A stretch of DNA of 64,000 nucleotides from Viridibacterium silvisoli. GTDB lineage: Bacteria; Pseudomonadota; Gammaproteobacteria; Burkholderiales; Rhodocyclaceae. Position 1 is the stretch's first letter; each line of letters opens with the position of its first letter. Below, one piece after another: positions 42,405-50,855 of this stretch. The position numbers and the translations under genes are program-made. The stretch covers positions 248,001-312,000 of the forward strand of contig NZ_JAYXHS010000002.1 of assembly GCF_036017035.1 (NCBI RefSeq), written 5' to 3'. A model generated the notes under the pieces. That model saw only the letters and a list, made by a program, of their open reading frames with translations. It was not told the origin of the DNA and made no database searches.

Positions 42405-43420
42405 CAGCTCGCAGCCTTGCTCAAGTCGCGGAAGAACAGTGATTCGGCGTCCGCCTGCTTGCGTAACAGGGCTCCGATGGCACGTGGCTGCATCGGGTCG
42501 CGACCTCGCAGCATGCGGGCCGATGCCAGTGCGAAGGCGCGCCAGTCGTCACCAATCGCCAGCATCTGTTCGGCGAAGCCTGCCAGCGCCGGACGCTGGG
42601 TAATCTCGGCAGCTTCTTGCAGGAAAGCCGAGTAGAGAAAACGAAAGCCGCCACCGCCGGTGCCGATTTCTTCCTGCATGCGGACGACATGGCCGATGAA
42701 GTGTCCCGTGTCTTTGCCTTCCGGCTTGAGGCGTTCGATGGCGCGCGCCAGCGTACGCATGCCCGGCGCCCCGAACAAGGGGATCGGCGCCCGCATGATC
42801 CTGGCTGTCTTGCGGATGGCTTTGAGCACATCCTCCGAGGCTACGTCGGTGCGTGCGATGCTTTGCGGGTAGTAGAGCAGCCCCTTGGGGGCGAGTACGC
42901 CCTTGGCGAAGCGTGCGCGATTCATGTCAGCCGTCGCGCAGCGCACTGGATCTTCACCGACCGGATCGCTGATCAGGTACTCGTCGCCATCCTTGCCATA
43001 CACCAGCAGGTTATGTGCGTTGAAGTGGAAACGCATGTCCTCGGGAAAGTATGGCAGCCAGTACACGGATGTTTGCAAGCCGACCACGCGTTGTTCCCGC
43101 AGCAGCGCATCGAGTCGTTGCTGGCCCGCTTCGGGCGAGCGGAAAGTCTCGAAGCGGAAGCTGATACCGAAAGGCTTCTGCAAGCCCTTGATGATGGCCT
43201 TCGGTGGCATGCGATAGGCCACCAGCGGCAATCCACCAAGTTTGATGAAGGGCAGATAGGCGAATGACAGTGCGGACGACAGGCCGAACACCAGCGGTTC
43301 GGATACATGCACGCCGTGGTGGCGCAGCAGGTTGGCCATGACACCGCTTTCGCAATGTGCGGCGTGCTGGTGTTCGAATTGCGCGGCGGTCTGGGCAATG
43401 AGTGGGGCGGGGGCGTTCAT
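42404..43420 (-). CDS. BtrH-like Cys-His-Asp protein (acyltransferase or peptidase fold)
   Basis: A 338-residue protein starting at ATG 43420, which overlaps the preceding stop (ATGA). The N-terminal domain fits the BtrH N-terminal family: Cys23 in HCESGVMANLLRHHG, His136 in FHFNAHNLLVYG, Asp152 in EYLISDPVG. This papain-like triad in BtrH moves an acyl group from a carrier protein to butirosin. The C-terminal 150 residues are helical (KAIRKTARIMRAP...). Here it lies between a ketosynthase III and an ABC exporter, so it may release or transfer an ACP-bound product. Function is inferred; a peptidase role is possible. Confidence 0.75.
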   Translation of the reverse strand: MNAPAPLIAQTAAQFEHQHAAHCESGVMANLLRHHGVHVSEPLVFGLSSALSFAYLPFIKLGGLPLVAYRMPPKAIIKGLQKPFGISFRFETFRSPEAGQQRLDALLREQRVVGLQTSVYWLPYFPEDMRFHFNAHNLLVYGKDGDEYLISDPVGEDPVRCATADMNRARFAKGVLAPKGLLYYPQSIARTDVASEDVLKAIRKTARIMRAPIPLFGAPGMRTLARAIERLKPEGKDTGHFIGHVVRMQEEIGTGGGGFRFLYSAFLQEAAEITQRPALAGFAEQMLAIGDDWRAFALASARMLRGRDPMQPRAIGALLRKQADAESLFFRDLSKAAS

Positions 43421-43812
43421 GGCAATTTCGTAAGCGCATCGCGGCTGATGCCGAGCGCATCGGCATAGCGCTGCAGCAAGGCGGCCGAGAGTTTCGCAAA
43501 GTGCGCGGGCTGCAGGTGCCGGCTCACCCGCCAGCGCCACAGGCCGGTGCTTTGCGCGAGCAAGGTCAGGTCCATGCGTCGCGCATACATCCAGTATTCC
43601 AGTGGCGCCGCGAGGCCGGCCTCGACACGCACACGCGCTGCGGCAGCCTGTTCGTTCAGTTGCTCGACCGCGTCGGAGGTGACGATCTCCTCGACTTCCC
43701 AGCCGTTGGACGGCACCAGCACCATACGGCCGGAGGCATCGCGCGCGTACATGCCCTTGCGGTAGCCGCCAAGTATCGGGTTGTTGTCCTGCGGGACGTC
43801 CTTGGTCTCCAT
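43417..43812 (-). CDS. Small conserved cluster protein, function unknown
   Basis: A 131-residue soluble protein. Residues 1-35 are polar (NNPILGGYRKGMYARDASGRMVLVPSNGW). The middle is acidic and helical. The C-terminal half (APLEYWMYARRMDLTLLAQSTGLWRWRVSRHLQP, then ALLQRYADALGI) has a helix-turn-helix-like pattern, so it could be a small DNA-binding or adaptor protein. It overlaps the BtrH-like gene by 4 bases and starts 11 bases after the ketosynthase III stop. No family was recognised. Confidence 0.65.
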   Translation of the reverse strand: METKDVPQDNNPILGGYRKGMYARDASGRMVLVPSNGWEVEEIVTSDAVEQLNEQAAAARVRVEAGLAAPLEYWMYARRMDLTLLAQSTGLWRWRVSRHLQPAHFAKLSAALLQRYADALGISRDALTKLP

Positions 43813-43823
43813 CGGCGCGTGGC

Positions 43824-44957
43824 TCAGACGGCCTGGAGCATGACGAAGGCGCTCGAGAAGCGTCCGCTTTCGGGGATGTACATCAGGATTCTCTGCCCGC
43901 GCTCGATGCGGCCGGAGCGGAACAGCTCATCCAGCATGATGTAGGGCGAGGCCGAGCCGGTATTGCCGCAGCTCGTCAGATTGGAGAACCAGCGTTCGCG
44001 CGGGATGGGCAGGCCGATGGCCTTGAGCCCGTCGGCAACGGGTTCCGCGAAGTACATCGAGGAGATATGCGGGAGGAACCAGTCGATGTCGTCAGCACGC
44101 AAGCCACGTTTGGCCTTGATGGCGGCAAGCGGGTCCTTGAGCGTGGCGCGAATGACGTTCTCATTGAGCAGCTTCACGTCCTGCTTGACGGCGAAAATGG
44201 ATTTCTCGGCCCATTCGGTTGATGAGTAGTTGAACCAGCCGCGCAGACTGCCATCGTCATTCTTCTCGGCACCGAGGTACATGCAGGCGGGGTGCTGGTT
44301 GGCTGCCGAAGACAGGTCGATCCATTCGACGCGTAGTGACAGCGGGCCACTGGGCTGCGACTCGAGCAGGGCGGTGCCCGCGCCATCGGAAAGCATCCAG
44401 CGCAGGAAGTCCTTTTCGAAGGCGATCTGTGGCGCGGTTTCCAGTGCGCGGATCTGGTAGTCGTTCTCGGCCTGGAAGAACTCGCCGCGCAAGGCTGGCG
44501 AGCAAAGCTCCGAGCCCGTGGCAATGGCGCGGCGTGCGTTGCCGGCCTTGACGCTCAGCCAGGCATATTTCAGTGCTGCGGCACCGGACACGCAGATGCC
44601 GGAGAACGCCACCGCTTCCAGTTGTGGCCAGCCGAGTTCGCCATGCACCATCACTGCATGGTTGGGCATGAACTGATCCGGCATGGAGGTGCCTGTCGCC
44701 AGGCAGTCGATCTGGCGGACATCGCCCAGGCCACGAATGGCATTGGCCGTCATCTGCGCATTGCTCATCGATGGCGCGCGCGTCGTGCGGTCCAGTGCGT
44801 AGTGGCGGCTCTGGATGCCATTGCTGCGCAGGATCAGACGGCGCGCCCGCGAGGGCTTGCCGTCGATCATGCCGAGCACATTCTCGATTTCGTCGTTCGA
44901 AACGGGTTCGTGAGGCAGGAAAGAAGCGGTACGGGTAATGAAAACGTCAGAGGTCAT
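43824..44957 (-). CDS. darB: Ketoacyl-ACP synthase III, DarB-like
   Basis: A 377-residue thiolase-fold enzyme. The catalytic triad of KAS III is complete: Cys122 in SGICVSGAA, His297 in FLPHISS, and Asn332 in CGNTGSAS. In dialkylresorcinol pathways DarB joins two fatty-acid-derived beta-keto units into a cyclohexanedione. The length exceeds FabH (about 317) and fits the DarB type. It overlaps the DarA-like gene by 11 bases, a strong sign of joint function. FabH-like starter condensation for another product is the alternative. Confidence 0.8.
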   Translation of the reverse strand: MTSDVFITRTASFLPHEPVSNDEIENVLGMIDGKPSRARRLILRSNGIQSRHYALDRTTRAPSMSNAQMTANAIRGLGDVRQIDCLATGTSMPDQFMPNHAVMVHGELGWPQLEAVAFSGICVSGAAALKYAWLSVKAGNARRAIATGSELCSPALRGEFFQAENDYQIRALETAPQIAFEKDFLRWMLSDGAGTALLESQPSGPLSLRVEWIDLSSAANQHPACMYLGAEKNDDGSLRGWFNYSSTEWAEKSIFAVKQDVKLLNENVIRATLKDPLAAIKAKRGLRADDIDWFLPHISSMYFAEPVADGLKAIGLPIPRERWFSNLTSCGNTGSASPYIMLDELFRSGRIERGQRILMYIPESGRFSSAFVMLQAV

Positions 44958-45912
44958 AGCGGGACATGCGGGTTGAATCAGAGCCCGAAGGCTGTTCGAA
45001 CGACTGCTTCATACGCGCCAGGCGCGACGCCAGTAGGGGGCGCAGAATGGCTTGAAGCACAAGGCTCAATGGTACAACTGTGAACACCATGGCCACGAGA
45101 AAAAGCGAGTAGATTGCCAACAGCGGCACACGTCTGGCCGAGCCGGCCGGGCCAGCCGCATGCAGGATGTGGCCCCAGATGAAGAAGCTGCGTGTCGCGG
45201 CCTTTTCGCTGACGAACAGGTTGGGGTTCACTTTCGCCGCGCACAGGCCGCTCAGCAGAGGCGCACTCTGTTTCTCGCTGCCTTCATGCAGGGCGTCGCG
45301 CAAGGCTTTGCCAAAACGCGTTGTGTGCAGGATGTCGTGTTCGCTGACGCCGGCTGGCGGCAGTGACTTGAGAACCTGCCGATTGCCAGTCAGCACCCAC
45401 AGAGGGGTGGTCACTAGTGTGGCCAGCGTCGAGGCGTTGTCAGTCAACGCGACATTGTCAATCAGGCGCCCGCCGGCCGTGGCGATCAGCAATTTCATCT
45501 TTTCCTGCGCCAGCATCCACATGTTGCGGCAGGCGATCACGGTGACGACCGGCTTGCCGCGCAACAGCTTGTGAGCGACCGGGTGGCGCATGAACGCCAC
45601 GACAGGCTGGCTGGGCGCGAGAAACCACACCTGGTAGGGCAGGATCACCAGGTCGAAATCCTCTTCACCGCTCAGGCTCAGCGGCTTGAGTGTGCCCGGT
45701 AGTTGCAGGGCCGATTCGGGAAATGCATCCAGAAAGCCGCGCATGGACCAGGGAAAGGCAAATGGCTTGCTGGGGTGCAGGGTTTCCACGTGCACGCTGA
45801 TGCCGGGCGCGTCTTTCAACGGAGCGATGATGCGCTCGACGATGCGTGACAGTTGCCCGCTCTGCGAGTAGTTGATGACCAGCACGCGTTTGGCAGCGTT
45901 TGGAGATGACAT
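44947..45912 (-). CDS. darA: DarA-like flavodoxin-fold enzyme (dialkylresorcinol type)
   Basis: A 321-residue protein. The N-terminus VLVINYSQSGQLSRIVERI is a flavodoxin-type phosphate loop, and FAFPWSMRGFLDAFPES follows, the pattern I recall from proteins annotated as dialkylresorcinol condensing enzymes (DarA). DarA aromatises a cyclohexanedione to the resorcinol. Residues about 250-300 (PLLAIYSLFLVAMVFTVVPLSLVLQAIL) form one or two membrane helices, so it probably sits on the membrane. It is the first gene of the operon. Assignment rests on pattern memory plus the DarB-like neighbour. Confidence 0.7.
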   Translation of the reverse strand: MSSPNAAKRVLVINYSQSGQLSRIVERIIAPLKDAPGISVHVETLHPSKPFAFPWSMRGFLDAFPESALQLPGTLKPLSLSGEEDFDLVILPYQVWFLAPSQPVVAFMRHPVAHKLLRGKPVVTVIACRNMWMLAQEKMKLLIATAGGRLIDNVALTDNASTLATLVTTPLWVLTGNRQVLKSLPPAGVSEHDILHTTRFGKALRDALHEGSEKQSAPLLSGLCAAKVNPNLFVSEKAATRSFFIWGHILHAAGPAGSARRVPLLAIYSLFLVAMVFTVVPLSLVLQAILRPLLASRLARMKQSFEQPSGSDSTRMSRYDL

Positions 45913-46013
45913 TCGGTTCGACCTGTTTCGACCGCCGTATCAGCGCTGCTATCAGCAGTGGGAGGCGGTTTCAGGGCCAGTGATTGGCCGGGATTTCATT
46001 GATTTTGGCGCCG

Positions 46014-46022
46014 ATTCTAGCA
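46014..46022 (-). promoter_or_regulatory. Possible extended -10 promoter before darA
   Basis: Read on the minus strand: TGCTAGAAT, an extended -10 (TGnTATAAT-like), about 105 bases upstream of the DarA-like start. No clear -35. Confidence 0.35.
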
Positions 46023-46053
46023 TTGCAGGCAGGACAGCCCCGCAGGGAGGGCC

Positions 46054-46608
46054 TCAGAAGTCCACAGCAATACCGAATGTGCCAACGGGCGAGCGCCTTT
46101 GTCTGTCGAGCGTGTTGGCCAGACGCTCCTGCTCGGCTCTGGCTTCGGCGACAGCGTTATTGCAGCTGAGACTATTGCTGCCCATCGGGCATTGACCGAC
46201 GAAGATGTCCTTCGGTGCGGCAAGGCTCTTTAGCGCCAGCTCGAAACTGAAGGAAACGGGCTTGCGGGGTTCTGAGTTGCGGAACAGCCCAAGGCAAGGT
46301 GGCACGCCGCTGCCGCCGACGTCCGGATTGGCGCAACGCACTTCCGGCTCGTCAGCGTTGTCGGGCGTCGGATCTGGCGCTCCATGGAATTCGCGGCGCG
46401 CTTGGCGCGGCAGGCTGGCCAGATCGGTGTAGCGAAGTATGCTGGGCTGGATGCGCGCGGGTACCGGGCGTTTCTTGGCCGCTGTGCTTGAGGGCTTGGC
46501 CGCACGGGCCTGCTTCGTCTGGCTCTTGGGGCCGGGATCTGCAAGCGCCGGCCCGGAAAGCGCTACCCCTGCGAAGAGCGCGACCAGAATCAAGCGTAAC
46601 CGCCTCAT
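46054..46608 (-). CDS. Secreted protein of unknown function
   Basis: A 184-residue protein starting at ATG 46608, which gives a proper signal peptide (RRLRLILVALFAGVALSGPALA). The mature part is Lys/Pro/Ala-rich at first (about 24-55), then a domain with four Cys (VRCANPDVGGSGVPPCLG, GQCPMGSNSLSCNN) that could form disulfides. The C-terminus ends GTFGIAVDF, with an aromatic last residue like outer-membrane proteins. It lies 22 bases after the other envelope gene and 141 bases upstream of the DarA-like gene. Confidence 0.65.
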   Translation of the reverse strand: MRRLRLILVALFAGVALSGPALADPGPKSQTKQARAAKPSSTAAKKRPVPARIQPSILRYTDLASLPRQARREFHGAPDPTPDNADEPEVRCANPDVGGSGVPPCLGLFRNSEPRKPVSFSFELALKSLAAPKDIFVGQCPMGSNSLSCNNAVAEARAEQERLANTLDRQRRSPVGTFGIAVDF

Positions 46609-46630
46609 TGCCTGGCTGGCCTGATCGGCC

Positions 46631-47227
46631 TCAGTACTGGAAGCTCGCACCGATGCTGATGTAAGGATTCCAGCGCATACCGTCGCTGCCGGAGCTCGGC
46701 TTCAGACCCAGGCCGGAGGTGGTGCACTGACCGCCCGGTGTGAGGCAGTCACGTGGAGAGGCAAGTGACAGGCCGACATCGGCATCGAGACGCCAGCTGC
46801 TGCCTCGGCTGGAGCTGCTGGCCGTGCTGGTCCAGCCAAAGCCGAGGAATGCTTGAGAGCGCGTGGAGCTGTCGGTGTCGAAGACATTGCCGCTGCGGTG
46901 GTTGTCACCCCAGAGCAGGCCGGCCGAGGTGCGCAGGCCACTGCTGAATGGAAACCAATCGGCCCACAAGGCGTTGCTGCGGACATTGGACGTGCTCTGC
47001 GGCAGGCTCAGCAGCAGTGGTGCGGCAGGCGCCGTGCTGTCCAGAAAATTGTTGTCGTACGTGGAGGCGTTGAAACGCAGGCTGGCGGGGGGGGGGCCAT
47101 CAAGGCCGTCTACGCTGCTACGCGGTGACAGGCGCAGACCCGCTGTTTCGGCCGCGGCGGGGACGGCCAGACTCGTGAGCAGAAGCCCCACGGCAATCAA
47201 ACTGAACGCATGCGATGAGTTCAACAT
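46631..47227 (-). CDS. Probable outer-membrane-associated protein with a homopolymer tract
   Basis: A 198-residue secreted protein: signal peptide (residues about 1-26, ends VPAAAE), then Ser/Gly-rich sequence with alternating hydrophobic strands (LRTSAGLLWGDN, SQAFLGFGWTSTA, SWRLDADVGLSLA). It ends YISIGASFQY, an aromatic C-terminus typical of beta-barrel proteins. Two Cys near the C-terminal part could form a disulfide. A run of ten C on the coding strand encodes the Pro-rich part (DGPPPAS). No family was recognised. Confidence 0.65.
   Translation of the reverse strand: MLNSSHAFSLIAVGLLLTSLAVPAAAETAGLRLSPRSSVDGLDGPPPASLRFNASTYDNNFLDSTAPAAPLLLSLPQSTSNVRSNALWADWFPFSSGLRTSAGLLWGDNHRSGNVFDTDSSTRSQAFLGFGWTSTASSSSRGSSWRLDADVGLSLASPRDCLTPGGQCTTSGLGLKPSSGSDGMRWNPYISIGASFQY
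47087..47096. repeat. Homopolymer of ten G (ten C on the coding strand)
   Basis: Ten consecutive G on the plus strand inside the N-terminal part of the outer-membrane-like gene. A one-base slip would shift the frame and truncate the protein. Confidence 0.85.
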
Positions 47228-47257
47228 TGTCTCGCACCCCGGTTTCTGAGAGTCCGG

Positions 47258-50200
47258 CTAGCTGTATATGACTTCGACACTCTCCGGAGACAACCAGTCG
47301 CGCAACGATTCGATGAGCTTGTCATCGATCCGCACACACCAGCCATCACCGAACGGTAATTCCGCTTCCGCCTGCCCGTTCCGGTATTTTAGTCGAACTG
47401 GCGAGGCGCCGTCGCTGGGACCTACCCTATAAGCTGATAAAAGGTTCTGCAGGCGGTCGGCCGCTGCGCGCGGGCCGCCGCTGGCTGCCACTTCTCCGTT
47501 GATCCGGACCGCCAGTCCGCGCGCATACCGGCCGCGCGCCTCGGACAGGGTCATGAGCTTGTCGCCGATGACGCGGAAACCGCCACTGAAATCATCATTG
47601 CTGACCTTGGCCTCGACGATGAGGATTTCGTCCGGCTGGATCTTGCCCTTGTTGGCCTCCAGCGTTTCGGAATAGACCGTCACGTCGATCTGTGCGCTGC
47701 CATCGTCCAGCGTGACAAAGCACATCTTGCCGCGATTACCGATCTTGATACGCATGCCGGAGACGACGCCGACCAGCATCTGCGGCTCGCGCTTGGCTTC
47801 GACGCGCGCCAGCGGCGTGCGCACGAAACGGCGCACTTCGTCGCGAAAGGTGTTGAAAGGATGGCCGGAGAGGAAGAAGCCGATGGCGGTCTTTTCTTCC
47901 GTCAGTTGCTGGCGTTCGGCCCAGGGGCGCGCCTCGATGTATTCCGGTGCGATGGCGCTGACTTCGCCGGGCGCATCGAACAAGCCACCCTGACCGGCGC
48001 TGGCGGCAGCCTGGTCGGCGGCTTCCATGGCGACTGGAACCGTAGCGAGCAGCTTGGCGCGATGCGGTTTCTTGTCCGGCGTGAGCGGCGCAATGCTGTC
48101 CATGCCGCCGGAGCGGATCAAGGCTTCCACTGCACGGCGATTCACTGCGCGGCGGTCGACACGCAGGCAGAAATCGAAGATGTCCTTGAACGGCCCGCCG
48201 GCCTCGCGCGCTGCGACGATGGATTTCACGGCCGGCTCGCCCACGCCCTTCACGCCACCCAGACCGTAACGGATGGTTTTCGGGTCGGTCGGCTCGAAGC
48301 GGTAGTTGGAGTGATTCACGTCCGGCGGCAGGACCACGATCTTGTTGGCGATCGTGTCCTCGAAGAAGATCTTCACCGTGTCCGTGTTGTCCATATCGGA
48401 CGACAGGGTTGCAGCCATGAAGGCCGAGCAGTGATGCGCCTTCAGCCAGGCGGTGTGATACGTGACAACGGCATACGCGGCGGTGTGCGACTTGTTGAAG
48501 CCGTACTCCGCAAATTTGGTCATGAGATCGAATAGTTGCTCGGCGAGTGCAGGGTCGTAACCCTGCTTGGCCGCACCTTCGGCGATGGTCGCGCGGTGCT
48601 TGGCCATTTCGTCGGCCTTCTTCTTGCCCATCGCCCGGCGCAGCATGTCTGCGCCACCGAGCGTGTAGCCGCCGATGATCTGCGAGATCTGCATCACCTG
48701 TTCCTGATACACGATCACGCCATAGGTTGGCTCGAGACATGCGGTCAGGTCGGGGTGGAAATAGTCGATGGCCTGCTTGCCCTGCTTGCGCAGGATGAAG
48801 TCGTCCACCATCCCGGAACCCAGTGGGCCCGGCCGGTAGAGTGCCAGCACAGCGATGATGTCTTCGAAACGGTCGGGACCGAGCTTCTTGAGAAGCTTTT
48901 TCATGCCGTCCGATTCAACCTGGAAGATCGCGGTGGTGTTGGCGTCTTTCAGGATCTGGTACGCGGCCGGGTCGCCGAAGCCCAGCGACATCAGGTCGGG
49001 GCGCTTGCCGGTGAGGCGTTTCACGTACTCGAGGGCCAGCTCGATAATCGTCAGATTCCGCAGGCCCAGAAAGTCGAACTTCACCAAGCCGATGGCCTCG
49101 ACGTCGTCCTTGTCGAACTGCGAAACGGTCGAAGCTTCGGAGCCGTCGGCGAGGTACAGCGGGCAGAAGTCGGTGATCTTGCCCGGCGCGATCAACACTC
49201 CCCCGGCGTGCATGCCGACGCCGCGCGTCATGCCTTCGAGCGGCAGCGCCAGCTCCCACAACTCGGTGACGGATTCGCCGTCGCCCTCGTCGTTCATCAT
49301 CTCGTTGATGCCCGGTTCCTGTCCGCGTGCATCTTCGAGACCGAGCGGCTTGTTCTGCACGACCGGGATCAGTTTCGACAGGCGATCGCACATGCCGTAA
49401 GGCAAGTCGAGCACGCGGCCGACGTCGCGCACCACGGCCTTCGACGCCATCGTGCCGAAGGTGGCGATCTGCGACACAGCGTCGTGGCCGTAACGGTTGC
49501 GCACGTAGTCGATGACCATGTAGCGCTTTTCTTGGCAGAAGTCGATGTCGAAGTCGGGCATCGAGACGCGTTCGGGATTCAGGAAACGCTCGAAGAGCAG
49601 GGCGTATGCGGTCGGGTCGAGGTCGGTGATCTTCAGCGAATAGGCGACCAGCGAACCGGCTCCCGAGCCACGACCCGGACCGATCGGCACGCCATTGTTC
49701 TTGCCCCACTGTATGAAGTCCGCAACGATGAGGAAGTAGCCCGGAAATCCCATCTGGATAATGGTGTCCGTCTCGAACTTCAGGCGTTCCTCGTAACGCG
49801 GTCGTTCGCGGTCGCGCTCTTCCGGTGTCGCGTAGAGTTCGACGAGGCGATCTTCCAGGCCACGCTTCGCTTCGAAGACGAGGAAGTCGTCCAGCGTCAT
49901 GCCTTCCGGCGTCGGGAATTGCGGCAGGTAGTTCTTGCCCAGCACGACCGTCAGCGAACAACGTCTGGCGATCTCGACTGCGTTCTCGAGTGCTTCGGGA
50001 ATATCGGCAAACAGCTCGACCATCTCCGCCTGCGTCTTGAAATACTGCTCTTCAGTGAAATTCTTCGGACGGCGCGTATCGGCCAGCACGTGACCTTGCG
50101 CGATGCACACGCGGGCTTCGTGCGCCTTGAAGTCTTCGCGATTGATGAACTGGATCGGGTGCGTGGCCACCACTGGCAAACCGAGCTGACCGGCGAGCTG

Positions 50201-50806
50201 GATCGCATCGTTGATGTAGCGCTCGTTGCCGTTGTGGCCGGCGCGTTGCAGCTCGATGTAGAAGCGATCGGGGAAGCGCTCGGCCCAGTCGTGTGCCAGT
50301 GCTTCGGCAGCCTTGAGATTGCCGGATGCAAACGCTGCGGCGATATCGCCCTGCATGGCGCCCGACAGACAGATCAGGCCCGCGGCGGATTCGGGCGTGA
50401 GCCACTCCTTGCGCAACTCGGCGCGGCCACGATGCTTGTTCTCCAGAAAACCGCGCGTCAGCAGCTCGCACAGCTGGCGATAGCCTTCACGATGCTGGAC
50501 CAGCAACAGGGCGCGATAGGGCTTGTCGCGCTCGGCCTCGTTGGTGAGCCAGATATCGACGCCGATGACCGGTTTGATGCCCGCGCTACGGCAGCCCTTG
50601 TAGTGCTTGACCATGCCGAAAAGGTTGGCGAGGTCGGAAATGCCGAGGGCCGGCATGCCGTCCTTTGCCGCCGCGGCGATAGCGTCGTCGACGCGCGTAA
50701 TACCGTCTTCAATCGAGAATTCGGTGTGCAGGCGAAGGTGTACGAACGCGGGCTGCGAGGGTGTTGCGGGGTCGGGCAGGGAGGGCTTGGGTGCGGCGGA
50801 ATCCAT
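47258..50806 (-). CDS. dnaE: DNA polymerase III alpha subunit
   Basis: A 1182-residue replicative polymerase of the DnaE1 type. The N-terminal PHP domain begins HLRLHTEFSIEDGI. The catalytic Asp residues are in MPDFDIDF, and GPGRGSGAGS marks the active-site region. The C-terminal part has helix-hairpin-helix and OB-fold segments (VGVVSGMRIKIGNRGKM). Length is close to E. coli DnaE (1160). A typical housekeeping gene, transcribed alone in this region. Confidence 0.97.
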   Translation of the reverse strand: MDSAAPKPSLPDPATPSQPAFVHLRLHTEFSIEDGITRVDDAIAAAAKDGMPALGISDLANLFGMVKHYKGCRSAGIKPVIGVDIWLTNEAERDKPYRALLLVQHREGYRQLCELLTRGFLENKHRGRAELRKEWLTPESAAGLICLSGAMQGDIAAAFASGNLKAAEALAHDWAERFPDRFYIELQRAGHNGNERYINDAIQLAGQLGLPVVATHPIQFINREDFKAHEARVCIAQGHVLADTRRPKNFTEEQYFKTQAEMVELFADIPEALENAVEIARRCSLTVVLGKNYLPQFPTPEGMTLDDFLVFEAKRGLEDRLVELYATPEERDRERPRYEERLKFETDTIIQMGFPGYFLIVADFIQWGKNNGVPIGPGRGSGAGSLVAYSLKITDLDPTAYALLFERFLNPERVSMPDFDIDFCQEKRYMVIDYVRNRYGHDAVSQIATFGTMASKAVVRDVGRVLDLPYGMCDRLSKLIPVVQNKPLGLEDARGQEPGINEMMNDEGDGESVTELWELALPLEGMTRGVGMHAGGVLIAPGKITDFCPLYLADGSEASTVSQFDKDDVEAIGLVKFDFLGLRNLTIIELALEYVKRLTGKRPDLMSLGFGDPAAYQILKDANTTAIFQVESDGMKKLLKKLGPDRFEDIIAVLALYRPGPLGSGMVDDFILRKQGKQAIDYFHPDLTACLEPTYGVIVYQEQVMQISQIIGGYTLGGADMLRRAMGKKKADEMAKHRATIAEGAAKQGYDPALAEQLFDLMTKFAEYGFNKSHTAAYAVVTYHTAWLKAHHCSAFMAATLSSDMDNTDTVKIFFEDTIANKIVVLPPDVNHSNYRFEPTDPKTIRYGLGGVKGVGEPAVKSIVAAREAGGPFKDIFDFCLRVDRRAVNRRAVEALIRSGGMDSIAPLTPDKKPHRAKLLATVPVAMEAADQAAASAGQGGLFDAPGEVSAIAPEYIEARPWAERQQLTEEKTAIGFFLSGHPFNTFRDEVRRFVRTPLARVEAKREPQMLVGVVSGMRIKIGNRGKMCFVTLDDGSAQIDVTVYSETLEANKGKIQPDEILIVEAKVSNDDFSGGFRVIGDKLMTLSEARGRYARGLAVRINGEVAASGGPRAAADRLQNLLSAYRVGPSDGASPVRLKYRNGQAEAELPFGDGWCVRIDDKLIESLRDWLSPESVEVIYS

Positions 50807-50855
50807 CCCGCCATTCTACCTGCCCTCTACGCCCTGAAAGGGCTGATCGGCGTGG

